Shown one piece after another: positions 22,901 to 35,681 of a DNA stretch of 64,000 nt. The DNA comes from Lonicera japonica (Eukaryota > Streptophyta > Magnoliopsida > Dipsacales > Caprifoliaceae). Where the stretch lies: the NCBI GenBank assembly GCA_021464415.1, contig CM038467.1, forward strand, positions 15,393,411-15,457,410. The letters are read 5' to 3'. The translations under genes were made by a program, and so were the position numbers. The notes under the pieces are model-generated. The model ran no database searches. It was not told the DNA's origin and saw only the letters and a program-made list of their open reading frames with translations. Each line of letters begins with the position of its first letter. Within the stretch, counting starts at the first letter, position 1.

Positions 22901-25900
22901 TGAAATTCAGACAATTTGGGTTCCATCCAAAAGGGTTACATTTTGCTGAAAGTCATTTTTTTTGTTTTCTTTGTTTTCTTTGAGACTTGTGAGAATGTAT
23001 GATTACATCTTTTTTATGTGCCCATGCATTTTCCACGTGCCTTTTGTGTATATTCCTTCATTAACTCAAGACACATTGTCCTTTAAATTGTTGATTCAGG
23101 TGGGAAAAAACCTGGAGGAGGTAGTTGGCTATCAGTAAGCCAGGGCATTGCTGAGGACACATCTGATCTTGTTTCTGGTTTTGCAACGGTTGGCGATGGA
23201 CTGAGTGAATGTGTTGACTATCCCAACGAGTATTGGGATTCTGACGAATATGACAATGATGATGACGTCGGCTATATGAGACAACCAATCGAAGATGAGA
23301 CCTGGTTTCTTGCTCATGAAATTGACTACCCAAGTGACAATGAAAAGGGAACAGGACATGGGAGTGTTCACAATCTGCAAGAACGAGGTCCAATCAAAGA
23401 CGAGGAGGATGATCATTTGTTTGTGGAGGAGGATTCCTACTTATCTGGTGAACGGTATTTTCAGTCGAGAAATGTAGATCCATTGACACCTTCAGATGAT
23501 CCTATAGGGCTATCATCAACTGAAATTTATGAGACGACCGATGAAAACAATTTGATAGCTCAATATGATGGTAAATTGATGGATGAAGAGGAATTGAATT
23601 TGATGCGTGCAGAACCTGTCTGGCAAGGCTTTGTCACTCAGACGAATGAACTCATTATGTTAGGGGATGGGAAAGTTCTGGATGAGCATGGAAGACCTCG
23701 GTTGGATGATATTTCTATGGATGATGATCAACATGGTTCAGTTAGATCAATTGGGGTAGGGATTAACAGTGATGCTGCCGATTTTGGTAGAGAGGTTCGG
23801 GAAAGTTTGGTTGGAGGCTGTAGTGAGGGGGACTTGGAGTACTTTTATGATCAGGATGACTCAGAGAAGAAATATATTGAGAGATTAAAGAGGGATAAAA
23901 AGAGTTCGAGTAAATATAATTCTGATAAGCTTGTATTCGGGAATTCTAAGAGTACATCTACACAGTCAAAAAATCACATAGATGGGGGATTTTCGTACCC
24001 CCCACCTAGAGATGGGCAGAGTAAGGGCAGTGCTATTATAAGGGATGAAACTGATGGTAGTTTAAAGGACGAAGAGAATGCTAATAGATCTGCTAATTCT
24101 TCCCCCTCAATCCTCTCAAATTATGGCTATGGTGAAAGGGATAATGTGAAGAAAGAGGACGATGAAGAAGTTGGTGGAGCAAGAGAAGAAGATGCAGCAG
24201 CAGCAGCAGCGGAGGATGAAGAGGCAGTTGCTGTGCAAGAGCAAGTAAAACAGATAAAGGCTCAGGAGGAAGAGTTCGAAACCTTTGATCTCAAGATTGT
24301 GCATCGGAAAAACAGGCATGTCTTTCTTCTTTTTCAATGCATTGGGATCAGGGCTGCTATATTTTTTAGAGTTGAGTTCCCAAATCTACATCAATTTTCC
24401 ATATAATTCTGTTAGGACTTTTCGGAGTATGTTAGCTTGATTTCATTTTTCTAAACTAGGGAAGACTTCGCTTAGGGTTACGAAGCTTGCTTCGACGCCT
24501 CGATTTCATTTTTTTGTCAGAGGTCTTGTGAGTTGAGCAATTTGGGCTGTCTTAACATGCGAGTTGTGGTAGACTGCACATCAAAAGCTATTGATGCATG
24601 GCAGATGAATAAGAAAAAGAGCAAAGTGAAACATATAAAAAAAGAATAGAAAGAACCCCTTTCTAAGGAAATGGAAAACCTCTAAAATGCTTGGACGGAA
24701 AACTGTTTATTGAAGAAAGAGGAAGAGAACCAAAACTTTATTCCTTTCCACACAGTATCCTTTTCTTCCTCTTTTCCTTCCGACATTCTTCTTAATCTTT
24801 CTGGCCAATAAAATGTCTAGAACAATCCACAGAAGCCCTCTTTTCCTCATTGTCAAATTATAAGAACTGTGTCCACATCATAGAATTATACCACCTAGGA
24901 AGAACCCCAAAATAGAAACTCTTGAAACATCTTGTTCGGCAAAATTAGGAAGAAGGACAACGAAGAAAGCTCCTCTTTTGCAAAACATCTTTTGGTCGGT
25001 GTAACTTAGCCAACCAAACTTATTTAAGCTAACAATAACACATCCAATCTACTTTTGGTAATCCACAGGAAAAGGCTCTTCTTAAACTTTTTCTTTATAC
25101 CCTTCCCCCCTTCCCCTTTGAAGATGTGATAAATTGATTCACTTCCGGACATCAGTTTTGAAATATAGGTTTATGTGCTATTTAGTATGAAAACATTATT
25201 TTTATAGAAAATATTGATTCTGGTGAATGCTACTTGTGGTATACTTGAATAACAGAATGAGGAAAGTGAGTGGGGTTGGGGGCCTTAGTGATGTTTCTTG
25301 TATCAGTGTATGATACTTGCACCTAACATGTTCTTAGCGTCCTACTTTGAATTCTCTCCTCCACCTCCAGTGCAATATTTAACATTCTAACTGCATGTTT
25401 AGTTCTAGTGGAACTTTATGTGATTGGCACATAAACATATGTTTTCTTCCTTTTGAAATGCCTTGATCAGATTCTTGATACCGGCTTGCCTTTTCATCTT
25501 CATTCATTTTTCCCCATCTTTGCTGAAAACTGATTTTGTTAACTAAAAGTTTCTATTTAATTTCAGAACTGGCTTTGAGGAAGACAAAAATTTCCATGTT
25601 GTTTTAAATTCAGTCATAGCTGGTCGCTATCACGTTACCGAGTATCTTGGGTCTGCTGCATTCAGCAAAGCTATTCAAGCACACGACCTTCATACTGGAA
25701 TGGACGTTTGTGTGAAGATTATAAAGAACAACAAAGACTTTTTTGACCAGAGCCTTGATGAGATAAAACTCCTCAAGTTTGTCAACAAGCATGATCCTGG
25801 GGATAAGTATCATATTCTGCGGCTGTATGATTACTTTTATTATCGAGTAAGCGATTATTAGCTGGCATAAAACTCTACCTGTGATGTTTATTAAAGTTCT

Positions 25901-28790
25901 ATTTTCTACAAGATATGCCATTGTTTACTTGGTACAATCTCTCCTTGGGGTTGTGGTAATCATTCCCCATTTTTCTCTTCTAGAAAGCACTTCATTTAGG
26001 GTACAATTATTGTTTAAGATGAGCATTTTTCTGACTCTATTAGGGTGGGTAGAGGGCCAACGTTTCGGGGTCTTCCATGTATTTTTAAGTTTTTCTGTAT
26101 CCTTGCCTTTTGACATTACACTTATTTTGTGCTTGGGGCAAACCCCCTTGCACTGCCCTTTAATAGACATTTTACATCTTAAAAAACAAAAACTCCATTC
26201 AGCCATCATATTTGCTACTTCTTTCTTTTGTTTTTGGGAAGATAATTTTATGATAAAGATTTTGGATATGGCAGTAACATGCTCAACACAGAATCGTTCT
26301 CATCATTTTAGGCCCTTAGGTTATTGATGTGACTGTGCTCATCTTCTATATTATATTATTATTCAATTTATTTTTCAAAATCACATGTTTCTTCAGTTCT
26401 TCCAAGTGGCGGAAACTGTGTTTAATATCGTCAGCAATAGTTTGGAAATTGTTATAACTTATAGGGCTTTCATAGGCTCTTTTGCTCGCGAACCCATTAT
26501 TTAGATTCTCACTTGAGCTTTGCTTTGAGCTCTATGCATATTTAAATTACAGGGATGCATATTCAAATTCCTTTCTGGGAAAAAGTGCTCCCCAAAACGG
26601 CATATCCATCTACCACAGTAACACCATTGGACAAAATTTGACTCAAATAACGTAAATTAACTTAGAGTAGTGTTGTATTCTTGCCTTCATAGGGACGTAG
26701 ACCGATTTCTCTTACTCTATTGCATGCACTTCTGCCCATCGATTTGTTGCTCTTTTTTTGTGGGCGCTTATTTGATTATTAATGCAGAGTTTGATTAATG
26801 TTCAGTACATGGCACTATGGCAGTTTAATTAGTATTGACCATCCATATACTTCAGGAACATTTGTTAATTGTATGTGAACTCCTCAAGGCAAACTTATAC
26901 GAGTTCCATAAATTCAATAGAGAATCTGGTGGAGAAGTTTACTTCACAATGCCAAGATTGCAGGTTTGTAGTATAACAAGTCTTCTCAAGTACTTTTATT
27001 CCATTAACATGGTAATTAAATATTTATTTTTTTATCTGAATCGATCTGTGTAGTCAATAACTATCCAGTGTTTGGAGGCACTTCAATTCTTGCATGGTCT
27101 TGGCCTCATACATTGTGACTTGAAGCCTGAGAATATTTTGGTGAAAAGCTACAGTAGATGTGAAGTTAAGGTCATCGATCTTGGAAGTAGTTGTTTTGAA
27201 ACAGACCATCTTTGCTTGTATGTACAATCTAGGTCCTATCGGGCACCAGAGGTTATTTTGGGACTTCCTTATGATAAGAAGATTGATATTTGGTCACTTG
27301 GCTGCATCTTGGCAGAACTTTGCACTGGCAATGTGAGTTTTCTCTCTAGTGAGAGTTGTATATTGTCTTATTGCTAGAGTGGTTTTCACATTTGTTTTAT
27401 TTTCTTATAGCATTTATAGTAAATATTGCTTATAATATTTAAATGAAGATGGAAAACTCCCCATATTGCCCCCACATTCGCTGTCCCCTCTCCTTTTCTC
27501 CTTCAAAAGGGGAATATTTTCCCCAGCACCGGGTGTGTAACAAATTGTGCATCGTCACACAATGTACTGCGATAATTTAATTTTAACCTCTGGTAGCGGA
27601 AATGTAAAATGAAGTCTTTTGCTTTGTAGGTTCTCTTCCAAAATGATTCACCTGCCACATTACTTGCTCGGGTAATTGGAATTATTGGTCAAATTGAACA
27701 AGACATGCTTGCCAAAGGACGAGACACGTACAAATATTTCACCAAGAATCACATGCTGTATGAACGCAACCAGGTAAATTTCCTTCGTTATTCTCCTTTT
27801 TCTTTAATATTGTACCCCTCCTTCCCCTGGGCACGCACAAAGAAACAAAAAGAATGTTGACACTCCACAGGTTGGTATTCTAGTATGTTGATACTCCTGG
27901 GGATTCAAAGAAAAGAAACAATTTATACTTTAGGCTCTGTTTGGTAGCAAAATAAAAAATGTAGGAAAAACAATTGTTTTGTGTGAGAAGTCTTCTTCTT
28001 GTAGTTGTATCTCTTTTTTATCGTATCAATAAAATTTCTGTTTCTGATAAAAAAAAAAAAGATTTGTGTGAGAAGTTGGAAAATAAGTTGAGATATGTGG
28101 TGAGATTAACTCCTACTTTTTGGCTTTTTCCATGGAAAAAATTTCCGCAAAAAATAAAGAAGGATTGAGGACATATAAATTGTTTTTCCTACTTTTCACA
28201 TGCCTCAATTTATTTTCTTACTTTTCACACACATCAATTGTTTGTTCTATCATTTTCCATTCTCATATATACCTGTTCTTTTCTTTTACTGCTAACTGCT
28301 AAGGTGTCTCCTCGACCTGATATCTATGTGCATGATGGTTGTTTGTCAATTCAATTCAATGACACATTATATTATATGCCATGTCATAACTTTTCGGCAT
28401 ATATATTCCTTATTCTTAAATATTAGGTGTTTTTTCAATCTGTTGACAATAGATGGATTAAATTTGTTGACAACACAGAGATCATTTTTCAAAAATCCAT
28501 CACATTTCAATTGTGTTGATAACGTTTGTTGGAAGAGAATACCGGTTTTGCTCCAACTGCTTTTAACTTTTGCCTTTTCATGCATGTTTTATTTTCTTCA
28601 GGACACAGCTAGATTGGAATACCTAATCCCCAAAAGGACATCCTTAAGGCATCGGTTACCAATGGGGGACCAAGGTTTCATAGACTTTGTGGCTCATCTA
28701 CTTGAAATTAACCCAAAGAAGCGGCCTTCAGCATCAGAAGCGCTGAAACACCCATGGCTATCTTACCCTTATGAACCCATATCTTCTTGA
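19916..28790 (+). CDS. DYRK-family protein kinase, plant-specific DYRKP-type, 1125 aa
   Basis: Seven coding exons: 19916-21077, 23100-24315, 25567-25846, 26856-26963, 27054-27332, 27630-27773, 28602-28790. The start MADPSSANV is the first in-frame ATG after the leader intron. Residues about 6-36 ([20 protein letters not shown]) form a LisH-like helix pair. A long acidic, Ser-rich region follows, with a basic GGKKEGKRK patch (near 275), the conserved [20 protein letters not shown] block, [20 protein letters not shown] and a short poly-Ala. The kinase domain starts near 814 ([15 protein letters not shown]). It has the catalytic Lys K843, HCDLKPEN (Asp 944), a DLG instead of DFG (Asp 964), the activation segment [13 protein letters not shown] (Tyr 978) and [21 protein letters not shown] and the SSC after DLG are DYRK hallmarks. 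The usual Y-x-Y is C-L-Y here, keeping only the second Tyr. Length and layout fit plant DYRKP kinases. Substrates cannot be read from the sequence. Confidence 0.9.
24316..25566 (+). other. GC-AG intron of the kinase gene
   Basis: The exon ends AACAG and the intron begins GCATGT. The acceptor is TTTCAG before AACTGGCTTTG. Only this junction keeps frame (AG+A, Arg) and gives the expected [14 protein letters not shown] entry into the kinase domain. The nearest GT (3 nt further) would run into a stop. GCATGT is one base off the usual GCAAGT form of GC donors. Confidence 0.85.
27931..28262. mobile_element. MITE in the last intron of the kinase gene
   Basis: It begins TAGGCTCTGTTTGGTAGC and shares GTGAGAAG, GGAAAATAAGTTGA, TGTGGTGAGATTAA and CCATGGAAAAAATTTC with the element at 31.1 kb. 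The right end is poorly conserved. Confidence 0.55.
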
Positions 28791-29274
28791 ACCATCGTCT
28801 TATGCTTTTTCTTCAACCTGCCAAAGGGTGCCTCCGAGCCAGGATTTGGGCGTGATTTGAAAATTGGTGATATATATCTAACGCTCCTTCCCCCATTATA
28901 TACCGAGCTGTATTTCAGCCCTTTTTTTTTTAAAATTTATTTTTCACTATAACGGAGAAATATTATCTTCTCACGTATATTGTATCTGTTGTACATGATG
29001 TGTGATAATTCTTTTAGGTGATTTTAGTAAGAGGTTGTGAATAGCTCTGGTTCTTTTTTCTTGTCCAATTTTGGTTTGGCTTTTGTGAGACTGAATTTGC
29101 TGCACTCTGGTAGTATAGAGCAATCCCATTGAGAATTTTCTTTCAGTGACGTGCGTGGTTTTGATGTAATTTGTCCTGCGTAACGAATTCGTCTATTGTA
29201 TTTTTGTAGTGTAACGAAAAAAAGGCTGAATTTGTATATGTGCCATTTAATTTAGGTGGTTGTCGTATATATTG
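28791..29274. other. 3' flank of the kinase gene
   Basis: It probably holds the 3'UTR (the first roughly 250-400 bp are T-rich). No gene seen. Confidence 0.4.
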
Positions 29275-29746
29275 AGAGTAAACAGCAAAAATGGTCACAA
29301 AAGTATTAGGCAATTTTATTTTGTCCGTTAAACTTTAATTTGTTTTAATTTATACACTAAATTTTTTTCTTGTTTCAATCAGTCCTCTTATTTATATTTT
29401 TGCTGTTGGTGGGGTCCAAAACACTTGTCATTTGAACTCCAAAACGCTTTTGTCGTTTCAATTTATCCATTAAACCTTTTAGTTGTTAAAATCACCTTAC
29501 AAAATTGTTGGTTTTGTACAACTTTTTTCTCTTGCATCATGTGTGTTTTACCATAAAAAGGCATTTAAGTACAAAAAAAGAATTGAAACGCAATTTTGTA
29601 CAAAGTGAATAGTTTAGTGGATTAATTAAAATTCTAAAAGACAGAAATAGTTGGAGTGTTAAAAAAAATAGTGAATAAATTAAAGTTTAATGACCAAAAT
29701 AAAACCTAGTAATAATAGTTTATTGACTATTTTTGCATTTTACTCT
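29275..29746. mobile_element. Inverted-repeat MITE (Mutator-like type)
   Basis: The left end AGAGTAAACAGCAAAAATGG pairs with the right end ATTTTTGCATTTTACTCT. Further in, TTAAACTTTAATTTGTT is mirrored by AATTAAAGTTTAATG. The flanking duplication is not clear. Confidence 0.6.
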
Positions 29747-31091
29747 ATATTTGATGATTGAATATGCTAGATATTTCTTGCAGTGGATTTTCTGACGGTG
29801 TGGTGGGTTGAATGGTTAGAATTTAAAAGTGCCAAACAAGAAGACCAATTAATTAACAACCTCCTTGAATAACGGCACTTAGGGGAAGAAAGTGAAAAAG
29901 TCATGGTCGTCGTCGGTTAGAATTGGGATAAAATATTCAATGCGGTGGTTGTTGCCTCCTGCTAAGCTTAAAATAATTACACTCATAAATAAGATGAAAA
30001 ATTTAAAGTAGGTTTTCAATTTAAAACGGGAAGAATGCAAATAAAAAAAAAATTAATATCTAAAAGACCGTAAATTTTATTAAAATTTACAGTCAAATAT
30101 TAGTCATATATTTAGTTAAAGATAAATATTACTAAATTTTAACACATCTTTATCATTATTAATATTCTAACTCATGCAAAATAGTAAATTCTATATATTT
30201 TAAGTAATTATTTCATTAATCAATTAAATTAGTATTTTTGACCATTTTTTTTAACATAACATATTGATCAAGTATTTTTTTAAAATATTTCAAATTAACA
30301 ATCCAATAATTTTTTTAATGTTTTAAATTATAAGTATTTTTTATTTGTAAATAATCACTTCACCAAACTTTATAAGAAAATAAGTTATAGTTTTAGCAAT
30401 TTAATTAGAATCTTTTAATAGTTTTAATAATATTAAAGCCTTTTTTATAAATATAAAAACTATATTATATACTTGAGCATATCATGTTTCTAATTGGTAA
30501 TGGAAAAATCTAATTTAACATTGATACAAATGTCACATAGTTGTGTGTTAAAGTCCAATTTTTTTGGATGTCTCAAACCGAGTATCTCAATTTTAGTGTA
30601 AAATTCACTTAACTTCTTTTAATACTTTAAAAGTTTTAAAGTCTCTTTATAAATCTAAAAAATATATATTATATACTTGATCAAGCATATTCTATTTCTA
30701 ATTGGTAATGGAGAATTCAATTTAACAATGATACAAATGTCAGATGGATGAATTTGAGTAAAAGACAAAAAAAAAATCCTTAATTTTGTAATTATGAATT
30801 TAATGATAGCATATTTTTTTTTTTCAAAATTAAATACAGAGTTTGAGTAAGAATGAGTATCTTTATCAGATTTGTTGTTAGAAATTGTCATTAAGTTTAA
30901 AAACTTATAGCGTCTTGCATGCTAGCAAAGTCCCAAAAAAAATATTATATCTCATATATATGGTGTCTTATTATTTATTCGTTGTCTTAAATTACTCGGG
31001 TTTTTTTTTTCAAAATAATTAATAGTTCTGTTTCTAAAATCAATGTACTAAATTGATAAACTAAGGACATATCAAGACACGAACATAACTC
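29747..31091. other. AT-rich intergenic DNA
   Basis: No gene seen. A pair of similar stretches, GTATATTATATACTTGA-type at about 30460-30540 and 30660-30750 (both with TTTCTAATTGGTAATGGA), shows a local duplication with a period near 200 bp. Confidence 0.45.
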
Positions 31092-31667
31092 TTAGGCTCC
31101 ATTTGATAGAAATATGGAAAATAAAAAAAAAATAACTAATTTAGGTGAGAAGATAGAAAATAAGTTGATGATGTGGTGAGATTAATTCTTGCTTTTTAAC
31201 TTTTTTCATGAAAAAAATTTCTTTGAGTTGTGGTGAATAATTTTTTTTTCACAAAACATAAAAAATGATAGAGGACATATACTCACAAAAATGAGTATAA
31301 AATGAAGAGTATCTCACCATATGCCTCAACTTAGGCTTCGTTTGATTGCAAAGATGAAAAAAGAAAATAAATTTAGTTAGTTTGTGTGAAAAGATAGAAA
31401 GTAAGGTGAGAGATATTACTCATTTTATGAGTATATATCCTCCATCCTTTAATGTTTTTGGTGGAAAATTTTTACTCACCGTCTAGCAAAGAAAATTTCT
31501 TCATGGAAAAACTTAAAAATCAAGAGGATATCACCTCTATCACTCAACATATTTTTCATATTTTCACCAAAACTAACTCAATTTATTTTCTTTTTCCACC
31601 TTGCAATCAAACGGAGCCTAAGTTGTTTTTATTTTCATTTGTCATGTTACTATCAAACGGAGCTTTA
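31092..31667. mobile_element. MITE interrupted by a second MITE of the same family
   Basis: The outer ends are TAGGCTCCATTTGATAG and CTATCAAACGGAGCTTTA. The body carries GTGAGAAGATAGAAAATAAG and GATGTGGTGAGATTAAT, as in the copy at 27.9 kb. It is split by the inner copy listed separately. Confidence 0.65.
31332..31620. mobile_element. Inner MITE copy, nested, 289 bp
   Basis: TAGGCTTCGTTTGATTGCAA faces TTGCAATCAAACGGAGCCTA: a 20-bp inverted repeat with one mismatch. Near-intact ends suggest it is younger than its host copy. Confidence 0.75.
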
Positions 31668-32099
31668 ATAGGAAAAAAATGTAATTATGTTTATTAGTTT
31701 TTACTTATTAACGAACAAAATAACCTAATACTATTATGTTATATTATTTTAGGACAAACATATCACGGACGTATTTTAATAGGTGCATGTTATTGTATTC
31801 ATATCATTTTAATTCGCTTGTGATTGGCAAAGCTTATTTGTTACATGTAGATTTTCGTAAACCATTAATTAGGTTAGCATGATGGAATTATTTAATCCCA
31901 TTCAAAATAATCTCTTGGTAGAATAAATTATTTTAGTTGGATAAATAATCCTCTCAATATCCTATCTTGACGAACACTAATATTTAAGATACAATAACTT
32001 TTTCTTATTCCAGCCATTCTCTTATCATGCACGTCAAACGCCAGTAGGTTAGTCCTTTAAATAATTGTCTATTCACAGTTATTTGTATGTTTTTTGGGT

Positions 32100-32411
32100 T
32101 AAATAGATTCCATTTAATAGCAACATGGGAAATGGTATAAAACACATTTGATTTTTGTGAGAACTTGAAAAATAAGTTAAGGCATGCGATGATACAAACC
32201 TTACTTTTTTCCATGGAATTTTTTTCTTTGGAGGGTGATGAAGAAATATTTTTCACAAGAAATAAAGGAGGGAAAACATACATTCATAAAAATAAATATG
32301 ATATAGAGAGTATCTTATCACATGTCCCAACTCCCAACTTACTTTCCAATTTCTCATATAAACCAGTTGCTTATTTTACTATTTTCCATTTTACTATCAA
32401 ATAGAATCATA
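32100..32411. mobile_element. Diverged MITE of the same family
   Basis: The ends AGATTCCATTTAATAGCAA and TTACTATCAAATAGAATC pair imperfectly. The body keeps GTGAGAACTTGAAAAATAAG and TTTTTCCATGGAATTTTTTT. Confidence 0.6.
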
Positions 32412-32763
32412 TAGATGTAATTGTTTCACCACTAATTCAAAATATTGATTTTACTGCACCATTTCAAGGATCTAGAATTGCAAATGCAAAAGTATGACGA
32501 AGGCGAGAGTTGTCGATTGATAGAACTCAAGCGCCGTTTCCGTTAGCCTTTTTAACCAATGTTAAATTTTAAATGCTTAATGCTAAACCAATTTTTTAAA
32601 CAATATTTATTTGTTATTTAAATTAACTTTTGAATTAGATCCGGTGATATTTTAATTGAAACAGTCTCTTGTTTTTAAACAAAGAGGTCACATATTCAAT
32701 CATTGGGAGCATTATTTTCAGATGTGCATCTACAATTTCAATTTTATTATTTTTATTATTATA

Positions 32764-32765
32764 TT

Positions 32766-32796
<31 letters not shown>

Positions 32797-32802
32797 GGGG
32801 GG
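32764..32802 (+). repeat. T12-G27 homopolymer junction
   Basis: A run of 12 T is followed directly by 27 uninterrupted G (32776-32802). On the opposite strand this is C27-A12. The length may reflect sequencing or assembly slippage. Confidence 0.9.
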
Positions 32803-32960
32803 CAAAATATAAGCATAGATTTTGTTTTTTACATAAAAATAATTAACATAAAAGATAAGCTTAAAATAAGTTAACCGAGTAAGATCCGTAGTAGTCGTAT
32901 TTTGTTCTCTGTATTTTTATATAGATAAATCAAATTATTTGCAAGATTATAGTTAATGCT

Positions 32961-33742
32961 GAGGAATTAGCAAAAAAAAACCCATGAAGTTTGGGAGTAC
33001 ATGTAGCTTAAATCTTAAAGTATAAAATATTGCAATGTTAACCCTAAAGTATAATTAGTAAAGCAATGTGACCCTTCCGTCTATCACAGTTAGAAAACAC
33101 CAAACGAAAGATGATGTGGTTGCTTACTAGGCATCAACGTGACTAGGGAATTAGCAAAAAAAATCCTAAAGTTTGGAGTTACATGCAATTTAAACCTTAA
33201 AGTATAAAATGTTGCTTGCACCAATTCACCCAGAACTTACAGTTGAAACAAAACAAGAAATTATAAAGCATTTATGTTAAGGCGTTCAGCTATGATACTT
33301 GGTCCAAAACAAACCGAAAGTACACCACAAAGACTCTTAACCATCGACTATTATTGATCACTTTTTCTGTCTGAGGTAAATTCGGGCAGTTCATTTTTTG
33401 AACTGTTTGATTAATATATCCAAGGGATTTGGTACAACAAAATAGAAAATTCAAAGACACCTGTGCCCCGGTTGAGGGTTAACATTACAACATTTTATAC
33501 AAGGTTTAAATTGCATGTAACTGCAAACTTCAGGGTTTTTTTTTTTTTTGCTAATTCCCTAGCCACGTCGACGCTTAGTCAGCAATCACATCATCTCCCG
33601 TTTGGTGTTTTCTAACTGTGATAGATGAAAAGAACATTTTGTATTACTAATTATATTTTATAGTTACCGTTACAATATTTTATACTTTAAAATTTAAATT
33701 ACACGTACCTCCAAACTTCAAATTTTTTTTTGCTAATTTCCC
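32961..33742. mobile_element. Fold-back Mutator-like element with perfect 9-bp target duplication
   Basis: GTTAATGCT stands at both 32952-32960 and 33743-33751. The ends are GAGGAATTAGCA and TGCTAATTTCCC. Each arm is double: the terminal unit (GCAAAAAAAAACCC..., AAAGTATAAAATATTGC) recurs inside the left arm from about 33148 (GGGAATTAGCAAAAAAAATC), and its complement appears twice on the right (about 33489-33570 and 33655-33742). No transposase frame. Confidence 0.85.
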
Positions 33743-33751
33743 GTTAATGCT

Positions 33752-35681
33752 CACATAAATTCAAAAGATTATAAATTTTGTCTATAAAAAAACTATGAAG
33801 GAACCTAGTAAAATATATAGCGTGTTTATACTTTAAGAATTAATACTATCCTACTCAAACTTTAGCACTTTAGCAGGGGGTGAGGCTATTACTGTCCCCT
33901 GCATCTGCCACTATTTATCTCTCCTCCCCTTTCCACCAAGGACAAACCCAAACCTATCTATATACTCACATAAAAAAAAAAAGTAAAAAAAAAAGAGAGA
34001 GAGAGAAAAAAGAAAAAAAGAAAATTGAACTTTAGGTCTTGTAACAAAAAAAAACACTAAGAAAAGATGAACGAAAATATAATATACTACTAGAATATAT
34101 GGTTATTAAACTAATATTTAATTGATTTAAAATTTTACATACATAATAAATATAATTTATTCAATGATTGAATTGATGAATAACGAATTAGTGCAAAAAT
34201 TACAAACGGGTGTAAAAGTTCTTTGGTCTTACATAAATATAAATTGAACCTAAAAAATTTAATACCGCATATGAACAATAATTTCTAAAGATGTTAATTT
34301 TGTTCCAAAAGGTTAACTACAAATAATTTTGTGATGTGTTTGGCAATTCAATTTGAGCTTAATTTGGCAATTAATTACAGATGAGTCAGGAAGTTTCTAT
34401 ACCGTTAAATGAATTAAGATATATAGTGGGTTTTACCAATGAAAGATGCTTAATGGTAATTAGAAATGCATGCGGTTGAAATTAAACTGGATTAATATCA
34501 GTGATTTGTCACTAAGAAAGGTCATAATTATTAATTCAAAAATGGCAACATGTATAGATAACCCCACGAGTTTTAAAGGCTTAATCACCACAGTTAAGAT
34601 GGAGACATATTTATTGGGTGGTTATATGTCATGTCATGTCATGATTTTTTTTCCTCTCTAGATACTTCACATTTATCGTAACTCCATTTTTGATGGTATT
34701 TTTTATAACTTAATTTATATCATACGTATTATGATATTTTTAATATATTTTTATATTTATATAGTAATATAATTATATAGATAGACAAATTTTAAATAAA
34801 TTTTATTAAATAGTACAATTTCTATCTTATTTAGTATTTATTTAAGAATGAAAGATAATTAGTAGATTTTTAATATCCAATGAATATGTGCCATGTTACA
34901 TTAAAAATTTCTAAGTAGAAATGGTGATAGAAAATCCCATTGGAACATATTTTTTTTTATATATTTTTTTCTATCATAAAAATTTGTATGGATAAAAATG
35001 ACCATTGAAAATAGCCTAAATATATATATATATATATATATAATATAATGTAATTAGTCTCTTATTTTATTATTCCTTCTCAAACTAATAGTGCAATTTT
35101 TTTTCTTTTGGACAATCAAAAATTATAAATGCCGAATTTCTTTTAAGATATTGAAAAGGATGACACGCTAGGTCAATTGAAAAAAGTTTGTTTGTAGCAG
35201 AAATACTTAAACCCTGGCAAATAAATAATTAAGCTTTTGCTTAACTATCAAAATATTTTTATTTTTGTTAAATTTTCCTCTTCAAATTATATATATTAAT
35301 AGCACAAGTATTATACGTACAATTATTCTAGTATCATGTGCAAGTAAAAAATGTCAAATTTTAATAGCTTCTCTCTCTAGTCAATCTTCAAGCACATTTT
35401 TTTTTTCAAATAAAAGTTGTATACTATTTACACATAGTGTTTGGTCGCGGGGGGAGAGGGAAGAAAAACAAGATTTTTGTGAATTGAACTTAGGCAAAGG
35501 GTCGGAAAACCCAAACCTATCTCCACTATTCTAACACCCCAAGTGTTTCTTTAACTGTAAATTTGAAATTGGGATTTTAAATATACGAAAATGCTCTTAT
35601 AAGAGAATCTCTTATTTTAAGAATTAATAATAAGGATCGTTCATTTCAAAGAGTAAACGGATGATTTTTTTTAATGAAACT
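33752..35681. other. AT-rich intergenic DNA
   Basis: Contains an AAAAG/GAGA-rich run (33971-34022) and a TA microsatellite (about 35021-35045). No gene seen. Confidence 0.5.

Noticed and set aside
23061..23416. Minus-strand frames of 94-110 codons
   Set aside because: Antisense shadows of kinase exon 2.
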